Shown here piece by piece: positions 13,043 to 26,392 of a stretch of DNA of 64,000 nucleotides. A model generated the notes under the pieces. That model did no database searches and was not told the origin of the DNA. It worked only from the letters and a program-made list of their open reading frames with translations. The translations under genes were made by a program, and so were the position numbers. Numbering within the stretch: position 1 is the first letter of the stretch; each line of letters opens with the position of its first letter. This DNA is from Serilophus lunatus (Eukaryota > Chordata > Aves > Passeriformes > Eurylaimidae). Location: positions 945,502 through 1,009,501 of the forward strand of contig VXBA01006210.1 of assembly GCA_013399895.1 (NCBI GenBank), written 5' to 3'.

Positions 13043-15739
13043 TTTGAGTCAGTGTCACCACAGTTAGTATTTAAACAATGTTTAATTAAAAGTATTTACT
13101 AGGAAAACAGTTTTCCTGTACTGCAAAGGCACTGGCAAAGTAATAATCATTTTCACACTTGCAATGGCATGAGTTCAAATGATAGTTTATCTTGTAAATA
13201 ATTCAAACTCAGCCCAAAAACAGACAGTTTTTAGTTAAAAATTTTCAAATTCCCTGCCTTCTTCAAATGGTTTGGATTACACAACAAACACACATGAAGA
13301 GTTTGTTTTCATTCAGATGGAAAATTAAAGGACAAATACTTTAGCATTACAATTTAAATGCACAATTCTTAACTTTCAGCTCAGTAGACCTTTACATTTG
13401 GATACAGAAGAACTTTAGCTACCAGAAAATAGCTAAATAAATATTTCATAACCCGAACTGCTCACAGAATACTGATATTTTCCCCAGAAAACTAAGGCAA
13501 TAATGTCTGGGAAATAAGGGGTTACATTTTCTGGGGTTTGAAAAGAGAGCTCCAAAATCGATGTCACTTTAATTAAGCCTGACCATACTACATGACCATA
13601 GATTTATAGCTGCTGTGCCACAAAACTCAAATTTTGCTTCCATTAAACTAAAATCACAACTCAAACTATTAGCATCTAAATAAACAAAGTGTTTGTAACA
13701 ATGTCTTAGAGCAACCAGATTGTGTTATTACTATATTCTTACTGATATCACTGGACCCCTTGCTGGTATTTTTAATCCTTTCATTTTCTCACAATCAACT
13801 AAATTCTCAATTATATTAACTACATCCCAGTTTACAACATTGGAATATACTTCTAAGCTGAGCCCTTATGATGGAAATGCACTCATGTAATTTATTTCAG
13901 GGTGTGCAAATTCATTATTTTGAAACAGAATGGGACTAACAAAAATTAAATTGAAGATACTCCTTTACAAGTTTTCTCCACGATTCACTTCTGATTTTTG
14001 AAAGACCCTAAAATCCTCTCGGGTGTGCACCAAAAGAGGGCATGTCAGCACTGTACCTTCAACTGCATTTATAACTGCTTTATTGAGAGCTGCATCATCT
14101 GCCTTCCTTCCAAGGTACGACACCACTACAAAGGACAAGCTTTTTATATTGGTAAGTTTTAATCAAATAGTTGGGGAAACTATTCATAACTGTTATGAAA
14201 CTGTAGTTCAATATTGAATTGCAATTTGATATCAACTAGGCAGAAATTAAATCCAGAACTCATTTGTAGCATACTAACAACTCTTGGGGGAAAGACTTCC
14301 CAAACCCAAGCATAACTAAAATGAACTGAAGCCCACTCACCAAGTCTGACAAAACTCTAATTGGAATTATATAGCCCATACCATCTAAACATTAACAAGA
14401 TGGCATATTTAAACATTACAATCTTAATTCCACTTAATTCCTTGCCTTTCTACATGGCTACCCACAATATCTGAACCAAATAGTTTCATAACCACAGCAC
14501 AGACTGCTAACTATCTTTAAAAAGAGTAACTGCAAGAACAACTGGCAGAATAACACTGTTTGCAAGGCAACAGCTGAACAGCTGTTGTAAGGATGCCTAA
14601 AGAAAGGATAAATACAGCCACAGGTTAGAACACAGAATACAGAGAGCAGTGTGAAACAGTTCGATAGGCAGCACAGAGACCCACATAAACCACACCTTAT
14701 CCCCTTAGTCACATGAAACATCCATTTCTAATCCAAGCTGAGTAAAGCTTTATGGCTTTAGCAGTAAGTATTGCAAGTTGAAGTAGTATTACTAGTGCAG
14801 AGTCTTGTTTTGCTACCTGTAGCACATCAGGCAGAGTAGGCACTGCAGCAGCTTGAAGGAACATGAGATTTCCCCCCCCCCGCCTTTGGAAACCCCTTAG
14901 AAAAATACTTATTTGATAGTGACATACTGCTCTACAAAGTTCATTTTACAATGCTGAAATACTGATGAGTGTCTTAGCACTGTTGGGCCCTCTAAAAATT
15001 ATTCAACATGCTTCCATTAACTGCAAACAACAGCCGAGTGGATAACTTATAATAAGCAAAAGGCAATTTTCTTTTTCTCCCCATGAAAATTCTGTTTTCC
15101 TGAAAAAGGAAAAAAGTAAAAGTCGGGCAACAACTCCCTTCCCTTAATAATATAAGGGAACAAGCGTGTTAATACTGCAAAATTCTAAAAGTTACATGAA
15201 TCCTACTGAAGCTGAAAGTCAGTTACATTATACTAATGTAAAATTCAGTAGAATTTAAAAACATAATGCTAACGTGAAACTCTGTAATAAACATTTTGTT
15301 ATCTAGCCACAACAGAATGCTTTAAACACTGGGGAAAACCCTTAAAAAAGCCCTGTATCATATAGTAACTACCGGTTCTTTGCTACAATCATTCTGCTTT
15401 CCACACTATTTCATTTCATGTCCTTTGCCCTGCTCAGCACCACAGATGCTGAAGAGAAGTTACTTAGGATAACTCTCCTATTCCCCACGCAGCCAGCTGG
15501 GCTACACAGAGTAAAGAAAACACACCCATTACAGTAAGACGGGCCCAAAGCAAGCCTGATGCCACCAGGACGACTCGGCCACGGTGCAACTGGAAGCTGC
15601 CACGCAAAGGCTGCTACAAGACCGTTGACTTGTTGGGGATGGGAAATGCAATGGCCAGACAGAGGAAGGGAAGAGAACAACAAAGAGGACGGTTCTTTTC
15701 CGACACGCAGAACTGTCAGGCCCCAACACTGAGTTTAAC

Positions 15740-16790
15740 TCTTCTCCTCCTTCCGAGGAGGCTGGGACTGGGCACCCGCCCGCCCCGCGATCGAGGGCAG
15801 GTGCCGCCGCCACGCCCGGGGCCGAAGGGTGGCAGCTGCCCCCGGCCGGGCGAGCCCGGGGCGGAGGAAAGCGGCCCCGGGCGACCTGTAGCGCCCGGGT
15901 CACCCGAGGACACGCGCAGATATCGGTTACGCAAACCACAGAGCGGTTCTGTGCCGAGCCCCGCCCGCGGCCCCGGGGCGGACACAGACCCGCTCCGCGC
16001 TCCGCGCCCGCCCCGGCAGCCCCGCGGGGCGAAGCAGGTGAGCAGCGGCCCCGCCGCCGGGCGCGCCGAGGGAAGGGGCGGCCGCCGCGCAGCCTCACCG
16101 GGAGAGCGGGCAGGCAGCGCCGGGCGCCTCGTGGGACGGCAGCGGCCCCCAGCTCCGCGGGCGGAANNNNNNNNNNNNNNNNNNNNNNNNNNNNNNNNNN
16201 NNNNNNNNNNNNNNNNNNNNNNNNNNNNNNNNNNNNNNNNNNNNNNNNNNNNNNNNNNNNNNNNNNNNNNNNNNNNNNNNNNNNNNNNNNNNNNNNNNNN
16301 NNNNNNNNNNNNNNNNNNNNNNNNNNNNNNNNNNNNNNNNNTCCCTGCCTCCGCTGCCCGTCCCGTCCCGTCCCGTCTCGCCCGCCCCAGCGTGACCGGC
16401 CCGGCACACGGGCACGGCAGCGCCGCTCGCCCCGCGCGCGCGCTCGCTCGGTCGCTCGCTCGGTCCGCAGCCGGCGCTGCGCGAGGCACCGGCTCCAACC
16501 GGCGCGTCTCGGTCCGGCCCCGCCCGCCGCCAGTGTCACGTTACCGCCCGCGCAGCCAATGGGGCGCGGCCGGCGGAGCCGCCGCGGGGCGGGGGAGCTG
16601 CGGCGGAACAAAAGCGCCGCGCCCGCGGCCCCGGCCCGGCCCGCGCCGTCACCTGCGGGGGTAGCGGGAGTCCCCGGCACCGCGTCTGTGCCCGTCCGAC
16701 TGAGAGCCCCTCGGCGCGGAGCAGCAGCCGCCCCCTCGGTGCCGCTATTTCAACAACTCGAGCCCCTTGAGAGCGGGAGGAGGTGGAGGA
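15740..16790. promoter_or_regulatory. CpG island, probable LRRC8B promoter (divergent)
   Basis: The sequence changes abruptly from AT-rich to very GC- and CpG-rich. It contains GC boxes (GGGGCGGGG near 16587) and a CCAAT box at 16555-16560. An assembly gap interrupts it. LRRC8B lies to the left on the minus strand and no plus-strand coding gene starts before 27 kb, so this is most likely the LRRC8B promoter and first exon. A minus-strand donor candidate (CCCG|GTGAGG) occurs at 16093-16098, and another (CCCGCAG|GTGACGG) near 16650. A plus-strand donor-like CAG|GTGAGC at 16037 allows divergent transcription. Long open frames across the island are composition artefacts. Confidence 0.75.
16167..16341. 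other. assembly gap (175 N)
   Basis: This is a run of 175 N inside the CpG island, flanked by extremely GC-rich sequence. Such gaps are typical of GC dropout in short-read assemblies. The LRRC8B first exon or transcription start may be partly hidden here. Confidence 0.99.
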
Positions 16791-16799
16791 AGTGAGAAA

Positions 16800-19700
16800 A
16801 TAAAAATAGAGAATGTGACGCTTGCAAAGGAGCAGTTTAATCCCACCGGAGGCCTCAGCTCGGTGCGAGCGGAAGGAGCAGGGCTGGGGGTGCTGAGGAG
16901 CGGTACCGAGCGGTGACAGTCGGAATAAGCTACACCCGCTGCGCCCCGGCCGGGGCATCACCCACCTCTGCATCGGTCCTGCAGCAACGGGAGTTTCGTT
17001 ACTGGGGCCAGGGACACCCTGTGACCATCCCCCCTTCTGACAGGAGCAGACAAAAATCCGTACGGAAAGATCCTTCTATGGCTCTTCGGTTCCACTGAAA
17101 ACCTGATAACCAGATAATAAAGTTCACAAATAAACAATGTTTTTTAAAAACCGCAATCACACATTCATTTGACTTTTCCTTCTCTCCTTTCTCCAGCGGG
17201 CAGAGCAGCCCCCTCCTCCAGATGTCTGAAGAGGCCGATTTTGCTGCATAAAGGCATGAAAGCCTGAAGGAAAATATTGGTTCATACCTATATTTCTGCA
17301 AAGAACTGGGACAAATGGGCTTTGTCTGCTTCCTTTTAGTCGTGTGAACAGATCAATCCTCTCGAGTAATTTTCCTGACATATTTTGATTATTAGTATCT
17401 CCATTGCAAGAACCTAGTCAAAACTCTATTTACAGTATACTTCCCACTCTTAGCCTGCTAAGGCAATATTTAGTCTTTGTACAATCACCAATTTCGTGGA
17501 AAAAGGGACTCTTTTCAAAATATTGCTTTTCTTCCATAAAAACACCTAAATCCTTCACTGCTGTACAAAATCCGCCTTCATTTTAAACAGTACAGACACT
17601 GAATTTTGCAAAAGGTAACAATATTCAAATTCGATACACATTTATTTACTAGTATTAGTTTCAACTTTGAAAGAGTCCTTAAAATATAGCAATTTTGTCA
17701 AAGCACAAGCATTGCAGTTGAGCCAAAAGTGAAACTAAAATGTGAAAGTGAAGCTCACTTTTTAATCCAAACAGGTAGTAATAGTAATAATAAATAGTAA
17801 TGCAAACGTGTGGTTAAAAAAAAAAGGCCGTTTGTTTTCCTAGCTTGCAGTCACAGGGGTAGCCTAGCAGAGAATGTATTTGTTTTAGGCTGATAGTTCC
17901 TTCTTAAGGTGATGTATTTTGATAGTAATCTTACCTCAGAGAAGCCACTGTTGTCACCACAAAGGTGTCAACATCGTGGCATTGTCTGCAATTACCGGTT
18001 CAAGAGTCTTTAGTGAGGTTTGGTAAACAGTAGAGAGCAGGCCAGCCTCTTTCTAGAAGACCAATTCCCCTTTGCCTCACGACCTGCCGGCTGTATCTCA
18101 ATTTCCATCATCGAGACAAATTTTCTGCTCTATTAGGATTTATTTCCCTGAGGAATTATTTAATCCATTTTAATTGGACTATTTCCCTTGTCTGTGAGCA
18201 AAATAAATAAAAGTACACCTCATTCTATAATCTTGCCTTCTGCTAACTAAAAATGAAGTCTGTCTCCAGGATCTGCCAGGTTTTCTTTTTGTCAGCAAAA
18301 TGCTAGGAAGACAGATTAACGTCTAACTAAATTGTAAAATCAAGAACTGTTTGTGCTAAAATTTAAAGTATTGAATTAAGTCAGAACACTGAAGTTAATG
18401 ACCGTAAGGTTCATAATTTCTTGAGGAAAAATGGCAACACAATTATCTAGGTTTGGCTCTTCTTTACTCTGATACTGAGTAGCTCCTGCGGAAGCACAAG
18501 GGAAGGACTCAACCCATCAGTCACACCCCACCAACCTCTGAATATATGTGTATCTCAGCAAAGGAAATATTTTGTTAACCACCTACTCAAAACCAACACT
18601 GTTTTAGCAGTGCAGCTCCTGACTGTATATGTAACAGATCAAGTTCTTCTTTAAGGTTAGCTTAGTGCCAATGATTTTAGGATGAATTTCTTCCAGTCTT
18701 TTCCAAGCAATATTATCTGGAAATTGTTCTTCAATCTCTAACATCCTTTCTATTCGTTTGTGACACCAATTTATAAGATACTGAAAACACCAGCTTAACA
18801 ATCCAGGCAAAGTTGGGTTTCCTTTCACACATCATGTCACCTCCTGTTTTGTGTTGGTTTTTTTTTTTACTTGATATTTAGATGTTACAAACCCAGCTTT
18901 GAAAGAAAAACCAAACACCAAAAGTATTTCAAGTGTTATGGTCAGTGTGACTCATGTTGTAAGAAAGGGAAGCTATATAGCACAGAGCCATTTATATAAG
19001 AGGGTACTAAAGCAAAAATTTCATTTGAAGATATTTTCTATTGAAAACCCTTTTTTATATCAGAGAGATGATATTATACTTGTCTTTTAACCCTCCAACG
19101 GTTCTTAGAGTTGCAGGAGCAACAGGAGTATCTTGATTGCCAATCACATGGGCAGCAGTGTTTGAAGCTGAGCCAGTTCTGTCAATAAAGCACCTTGTGA
19201 CAACTTGCCTTGTGATCACCAAGTGGATTTCTGACCATTTGTTTCTCAACATCCCATCTTTTGATATGAAAGGCTTCATAGTTAGCTGAAGCATGAACCA
19301 GCAGACCTCTTTAACCTTTAAAATGCCATATTCCCATTTATTCCCCTAAAGAGAATAAAGAACATGTAAGCTTCATAGTTCTCTATATAATTTAATTTCA
19401 GTCCCTGGCACAGACAATTATCTCACTTGCTCTTTCTGGCAATTGCTAAAGCTTCTTTGTCTTCTACTGAGAATTTATAAATCACACGTTAGATGTGCTC
19501 CAGATCCTTGATTTCCCAGTGCAGCAACGTGGCTTGCAGTTACCAACAAAGGCACTCCCTGCAGGGGTGGGTATTTTGGAACAATACTTCCCTCTGCCGG
19601 ATCTGTGGGCAGTCACAGCTCTGCTTGCGTTGGAGGGACCTGAACATATCCTCTGCCTTTAGCTCTGACAGAAGCCCTGCTCCTCCCAGAGGGCGTTCGA

Positions 19701-22700
19701 CAGTGTGAAACTTGCAGAGGTCTTATTAATTGATCAGAGGAATATGATAACCATAAAAGGTTAATCCAGTGTGAACTGAACAGAAATATCAATTTAGTTT
19801 CTGCTGCAGACAGGAGTATCTCAAAGCCATAGATATTGCTAAAATTGGAAGTCTTATGTTCTGATATTCCATATGCACTCCAAAATTCCAATAGCTTTAT
19901 GCCAGATGAAATGAGAACAATATTTAAAAACACCTTTTACCCAGATCAGCAGGTATTTCTTTATAGAGTGTGTGTATGCAGGGCACCAAAGAAAAAAAGA
20001 TCATTTTTTTAAGAAACATTGGCTGCAATTTTTGTGACTGTAATGGAAGCCAAGAATAGTGCTATAGTGAATTTCAATTGAGTGCTACACTTCCTACCTG
20101 GCCATCTGTTCCAAACTGCTGGTAATAATCAGAGTTTGACATTTCTTGGTGGGGCATTGATGGAGACTACTATATTCAGATACAGCTGTCCTGCCTTCAA
20201 GTCATAATACAGTTGTTGGAATACTGACCACAACTGAGGTGAGTGTTAAGAGGAAGGGGAGAGAGAACTGCAGAGATACATGAGTAAGATTGTGTTTAAT
20301 TCTTGCCCTTCACAAGGACAGGAGCTGGTCCCAGTGCAGTACTACATGTGCTCCTGACTCACTTGTACAAACACAAATGAGAAACATAATTAAACATTTT
20401 GCTGAATAAAAATTATGATCCTGTCGGAGGCTTTTAGTGGACTTCAAAACACACAAAGAAGATGAATAAATTGAAGATAGAAGAAGGGGAGTAGAAAATA
20501 TAGATATAATCCTAAAACTATATTCCCTGTCAGTGAAATTTACCTAGAAAAGGCAGACAGAGATACAGAGAGTTTTTCTCTTCCATAGAAAAACTGTCAA
20601 AAGACTGAATCAAGGTTGCACTCCATGTTGAAGCGTAGAAGAGGTAAGAGTGTTGAAAGCTCTTCTGAGGTTAACTGGAATAAGCCTTCATTAGAAGGTA
20701 GGAAACAGGTCATTATGGAGTAGGTGGTTCTTGATCTGTGTTCAAAACAAAGCCTGTGCTAAGCACACAGTAGGTCTAGTTAGAAAATATATATGAGAAA
20801 TATTTCACATTAAAAAAGTGTTTTCAATATTTTGGAGAGGAAATAAAAGGCTCAAATAAAGGAATCAGAATGTCAGGATCAAGGAGACGTCCTTAGTAAC
20901 AACAATAGGGAAAGGAAATAATACCCAAAAAAACCCAGTGTAAGGTGGCATAAGCAACGCTTTTCTAGGCAGGATGTTTTCCAGTTTTTTACATGCTGGT
21001 TTTTTTACAGCCTGTTTTTTACATGCTGAAGCATGAGGACTACTGTCTTGTCCACTTCAATAGTATTGCATTCTGCCTCCTGATGATCCTTGCTTCTTGT
21101 TGACTAATTGTAAAGTCTCTGCCTGAGACTTTCCGAGAGAAGTTCTAAGGAGGACTCCAAGGAGAAAGAACAACTAAATATGAGTATTTGTCTTCCAAGA
21201 GCTTTCCAAACAAAATAGCATTTTGTTGGCTCTAGCAGCCCTACAGGCACTGTCAGCTCATATTTGACACTTAATACTGCATTACTAATAATTGTTGTGT
21301 TTCTGCTAGAATGCTATTAACAAATAATAAAAAAATAGATTAGTGCTTTGGGATTCCAATACCATTCTCTCCTATTGTTCACAAATGCTTTTACTCCACT
21401 GTACAGTTCTAGTGTTGCAAGTACGAGTCATAAAAAAGCAATCAAGAATCCAGCACTTAAAATTCTGTGTCACATAATTTTCTGCAGAAAACACAGAAAT
21501 ACACTTCAGTGTATTCTTATGGAGATCCTAGTTTCCCTCAACTGTCCTAGGCCTTTCTTTCACTTATGCTATTTATTTTTTATGTTTCACTCACCTAGCA
21601 CAGAAGTGAAAGAACTTTACACCTAGTAAATATTTAATGCCAGCTTCTTGTAAAGTCTTGAATTTCTAGTCAATTCGGCACTTGTCTGGAGACAAATTTA
21701 TGCTTGCTACAAATCAGAAGTTCTCCATTAGGGAACTACTGTGTTTTATGTAATCACTGTTGCTTTAATTTTTAAGGTGTAAATATGCAGCCCTGATTTC
21801 AACTGAAACAGCCCAAAATGGTCACCCCCCTCAGATTACTTCCTGTTGCTGACTACAGTCCCCAGCTAATTTTTTACCAGAAGTTGCTCCCTCAAAACTG
21901 CAGTCTGGTTTGTGTGTGATGTTACTCCCCACTTTGGTGCTACCAAAACTACCCAGATCAGTTTAAACACTTTTGGTTTTCTGCGTCCCTTTGGAACATC
22001 CAATTTGTGATCAACCAGAATAAACTTTTCCCATTTACCTTGTCCTTCCAAAAGAAGAAGCATCTGCTCTGCACCTTGCATACCCAGATCCTTGTGGAAG
22101 CTGTGAGATCAAAAGATCAAAGGCAAGTTATTTGTCTTTTAGCATACATTCATTCTGGACCTTTTTCTCTCATTCTTTTCTGTCTTTTTCCTCATGTGTA
22201 TTTTCAGGTTGGCCAGTGATTAATCTGAAAAATTTATTCCAAATAACCCCCCAGAGAGTGTAAATATTAGTTCTGTGCAATTTTGTAGCCCCTGCCAGAA
22301 AAAATGTCACAGAATCACTTTCTGGTAACTTGAGGAACCCATAATAAAAATGTCACTGCTATATCTCAAGTAGAAACTTGCCTTCTGTTTTCTGAAGAAC
22401 GTATTAAAACAAGACAAAAAGCTCTGTTATACCAAAGTATCTCCACCCGAATTTAAACACAAAGGAGGTACCTCTGGAATCTGTCAGAAAATACTTCCAT
22501 TGTCATATACTCTTTCATTAATAATGGCATGATTCCACAGGGGGAAAAAAGCTAATTTTGTCCATAAACCTTCACAACATATAAATATATATTTTTATAA
22601 ATTCAAAGATACATAGACACAATTTAAAATCATCACTTTCAGTATGAACAATATTCAAATAAATGAATATTAATTTGTTTTTGCTAAGTAATGCTAAAGT

Positions 22701-25700
22701 TATCCAAAACCTGCTTTACTCTACAGTATCCCTCCATTTTCTTTGAAATGTAGAAAATTTATCAGGTCATTTAAAATTGGAGTGCTCTCAGCACCTGCTA
22801 AATTAGATCCTTGGAGACAATAAGACTAGTATAATCAGAACTCTAGGATCACATTAATTGGCTATGATTTTTTTTTTTTAAACAGTGCCAAGCATATACA
22901 GTAGCTACTATCTGATAAGCAAATTGTTACAGTGCAACCTTCCAGGAAAAGAAAAGAAAAACTTATTATTTTTGAATGAGAATCAAAATAAATCCTTACA
23001 GCACAGCCTGTTATGGGGAGTTCCTTGGCACATATTTGGAAAGTTTAATCATAAAAGAGCGTAGTTAGACGTGAGTCATACAGCTCACCCCAAATGACTG
23101 AAAAGTCTGATGCACTTGTTTAATACTGTATATTGTGAGTAATATAGGAAATTCTCACTGAAGTAGTTCCAGCTCCCCAGACTCTCCTTATGCAATCCCA
23201 TGTTAGTCATGCAGTGTGGAAGCAGTCAGATAGCCACATCCTCTTCCCAGATCCAGATGCTGGCTGGACTCAGCCTTTAGGAGTAAAGTTAGGCTTGCAA
23301 GATATTAAGATATTAAATATTCTATTTAAGATGGCACACTTTTTCTTGAACAAGGCTTACAGCTAAAACACTGCAGACTGTGAAGTGGCAGCATGGCAAT
23401 ATGGGCTGGGGTAAGGATGGTCCCTATCCCCTGAGAGACTCCCAATTGTCCATGACTAAGGGGTGTGAGTGTCCTGCCTGAGCTATTGCATGCAGGAGTA
23501 CAGGACTGGACGCTGAACTGCTGCAGACATCAGCATGTCTTTCTGTGCTTTTGCTTGAAAAGCAGGGCTTGAAAAGCATAGTTGTGCTATCTAGTTGCTT
23601 TTGTGATTAGAAAAGTAGGCTTTTGTCCATTTCTTGTTAGTTAACGAGCCTGTGACAAAGACTTATATGTCCCATCAATAATTAAACATGTTTTCCTTTT
23701 GACAGAAAAAAAAATCTTTGTGGCTCTAAATTTATATAAAAATGAAAATACAGCACATATGTGACTTTTGGAACTGCCACATGTCAAATTTTATTTTTTA
23801 TGACTTGTGCAATACCACTTTGAAAAGTACTGGCTATATCCCAAGCGAGAGTTGATTTAAATTTTACATTTTTCATCTCTTCTTTGATTTGACCAAGATA
23901 CAGATTCATTAGAATCTTATCTACTTCAACTAGGGTAGAAAACTGAGACAAACCAGAGCTAAGTCAGCTGATTTTCCATGGCCTGTTAATAGCATGCCTG
24001 GGCATCCAAGTTCTGCCAAGTAATCTTCTCCCTTTCATTTGAACTACCTCACTAATCTGTGAAGTGTAGAAACCCCTGATCACCATTCCTACTTCACAAA
24101 AAAGATGGAGCTGGATTATATGAAAAGAAATTAAAATCAAAATGCACTAATTTTTAATTCTAACTAGTGAGAATGTGTTAAGCCATGTAAGACTTTTATC
24201 AAAAATTGAGGATGTGTTGCTGTGCACTTAGAAAGTGAGTGAGATGCTTCTAAACTGAAAGTCAGAATGAACTACTTGAAGTGTTCAAAACAGGCCAGAA
24301 AAGTTTAATCCAGGTGTTAGCAATATAACTGTTTAAATATAGAAATAAATATTACTTCTAAGTATGAAAGATAAATCTGAAAAGGCAAATACCTCACTAT
24401 ACCTAAATTTATTACTCTAGCTGAGTCCTGGGATTCAGGACTGATTTAATTTTATGAAAACTGCTGAATGCTGCATTCCCAAGGCAATGTGTTTAACCAT
24501 TAGGCTCAATGTTCCTGTTTTCCCTGCTGTGCCAGAACTTGCAAAATTCTTTTAAGCTAGCTGTCTTTGAAGCAGAAGTTTTGGCCCTTCACACTGCTCA
24601 GAGTGTGGGAAGGCTGAACGGTTCACCCACTTTCCCTGACACAGATAAGACGGCCCTGTGTCGGGACCTGCCACTGATAGGCAAAGTGAGGCTTTCCTGC
24701 TTAAAATGCCACTACATTAAAAAAATTAAATCAGCATTTTGTGGGAAGAACAACTTGAAAAATTGCCACTGAGCAGAGGTAACAACTAACATTTTCATAG
24801 TGGCCCATTACTACAGCAGAATTTGACTCTTGTAAAAGCTGGGCCTCTTTTATGTTTTTCATATTACTTCAGTTGAAATTTAGACAAAAATTCTTGCACT
24901 AGATGCTACAGAATTGTAACTAAGAGAAGAGACACTACTGCCTTTGCAGTGCTAGATAAGCTGCAGTGGATCCTATTAACTCACACGCTCATAAGATTCT
25001 GTTTTACTAGCAGGCATCACATGTATCAGGTGTCTTGCAAGAGATGAAATACCAGTGCCAGTTGGGGATGGCAAGATTTAAACTCACCTGTATTCTTGGC
25101 TGTCTCAGCTCATCTGCTAAACACTGAGAATCTCTTCACAAGGTAAGAACGCAGAGAGTGCTTGTTTCGTCTGAGGATGAATCTGCAGTATCTTAACATC
25201 CCTTCAGGTATCTGTATCATGGACATGGAGCAGTTGGTGGTGCAGAAATCCAGAAAAAAATAACACTGCCTGGATTTCCGCATGCCATCTGCTTTGTGCA
25301 CGAAACTCTGTGAAAATTGCAGACATCAGTGAAACAAACGGTCAAGGGTAGGCTAAAGTTTCCTTGGTTTCCCTTTTTAAAGCACCTCGTGATGCAGCAC
25401 AGGTTGGGATCTGCTGCCCTCCAGTGCATGCTTGCAGAGGTGCTGGGTTTGAGGCCACGAGAACTCTCAAAAAGCATGAGAGAAAAAAGAATACAGTGTT
25501 AGGTTCTTTGTGCATTTTATTTAGGATCTAAACTAATTTCTAGGACTCGTTTCTTAATTTTAATGTTTCGTTCTGGCTTTGTCAGAGTATTTCTACATCC
25601 AAGTAAAGGTGTTCTAGTCTGTTCTATGAAACTGGTTCTCTTCAAACAGCTCTCACTCTTCCATTTTCTATGAATATACACAATGGTTATATGCATAACA

Positions 25701-26390
25701 CAATACATACGGTAATGATATGCAAATGGCCTATCTATCACATTTGATATCTGCATTTTACCTGTTAATTCCTCTCTTTGTGATTATTACTGACACATCA
25801 GACTTCTTTCTGGTATCCACATTTAGAAACCCCAATAAAGTCTTGCTATGAAAAGCATTTTCTCATTGGCTTGTACAGTTCATTCAGAAATATTTATCTG
25901 TATTACTGAACATTTTTGAACAAGCAATGCATTTGACACATAATGTCATGCTAGGCCCTTGTAAAATTCAGTTTGTGTGTTCTTTCATCTACAGAATCAC
26001 AGTGTGTCTTAGGATACAAAATTAACCGGAGTTGTGCAATCTTTCTTTTAAACTTCTGTACAGTGATGTCGATGCTAAACCAGTTTTGTCAAGATTTATA
26101 AAAGCAGGAAATGTAGGCTGCAAAAATATTTCAAATATATACATATGTATATATATATTTCTAACTGAATAGACAAATTTAGTGATGATGAGGTGCTGGT
26201 TAATGAGAACTTTTTCATTTACAGAGTAAATCTCTGCCCTGGTTGTGAAAGAAAACTTCAGAAATGCAAATCTAGAAAATTGCACTCTTTTTCTGATAAG
26301 GAGCCAACTTAGGTATGAGGTGATTGTTAAAGATTTTGACACTATTCCCTCCAGAAAGACAGCCCAAAGAAGGTAACCAGTTAACCCAGT
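16800..26390. other. intergenic region between LRRC8B and KYAT3
   Basis: About 9.6 kb of mostly AT-rich sequence lies between two CpG islands. No recognised protein family, RNA gene or large repeat was found. It contains small tandem repeats (for example 20984-21028), AT-rich microsatellite-like runs (22580-22600, 26133-26160), and three short minus-strand frames that start at acceptor-like sites (25110-25307, 19055-19345, 18604-18780). In mammals a GBP gene cluster lies between KYAT3 and LRRC8B; nothing resembling a GBP GTPase domain was seen here. Confidence 0.6.
20984..21028. repeat. 3 x 15-bp tandem repeat
   Basis: Three adjacent 15-base units are present. Units one and three are identical (GTTTTTTACATGCTG), and the middle unit is a diverged copy (GTTTTTTTACAGCCT). 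It is a small intergenic minisatellite with no sign of function. Confidence 0.8.
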
Positions 26391-26392
26391 TT

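Larger units (their letters stand above)
6860..16092 (-). other. LRRC8B: LRRC8B 5' intron region
   Basis: This region lies between the acceptor of the first coding exon (AG at 6860-6861) and the CpG island. It is AT-rich and holds one CR1 fragment, one candidate 5' UTR exon (8476-8532), a run of ten C at 14872-14881, and a protein-like open frame near 12.6-13.0 kb. No other gene was recognised. Assigning all of it to the LRRC8B 5' intron assumes that the gene starts in the island at 15.7-16.8 kb. Confidence 0.55.

Noticed and set aside
15529..16680. Long open frames on both strands across the CpG island, up to 383 codons
   Set aside because: They run through 175 N bases, overlap each other in several frames on both strands, and reflect the lack of AT-rich stop codons in GC-rich DNA.
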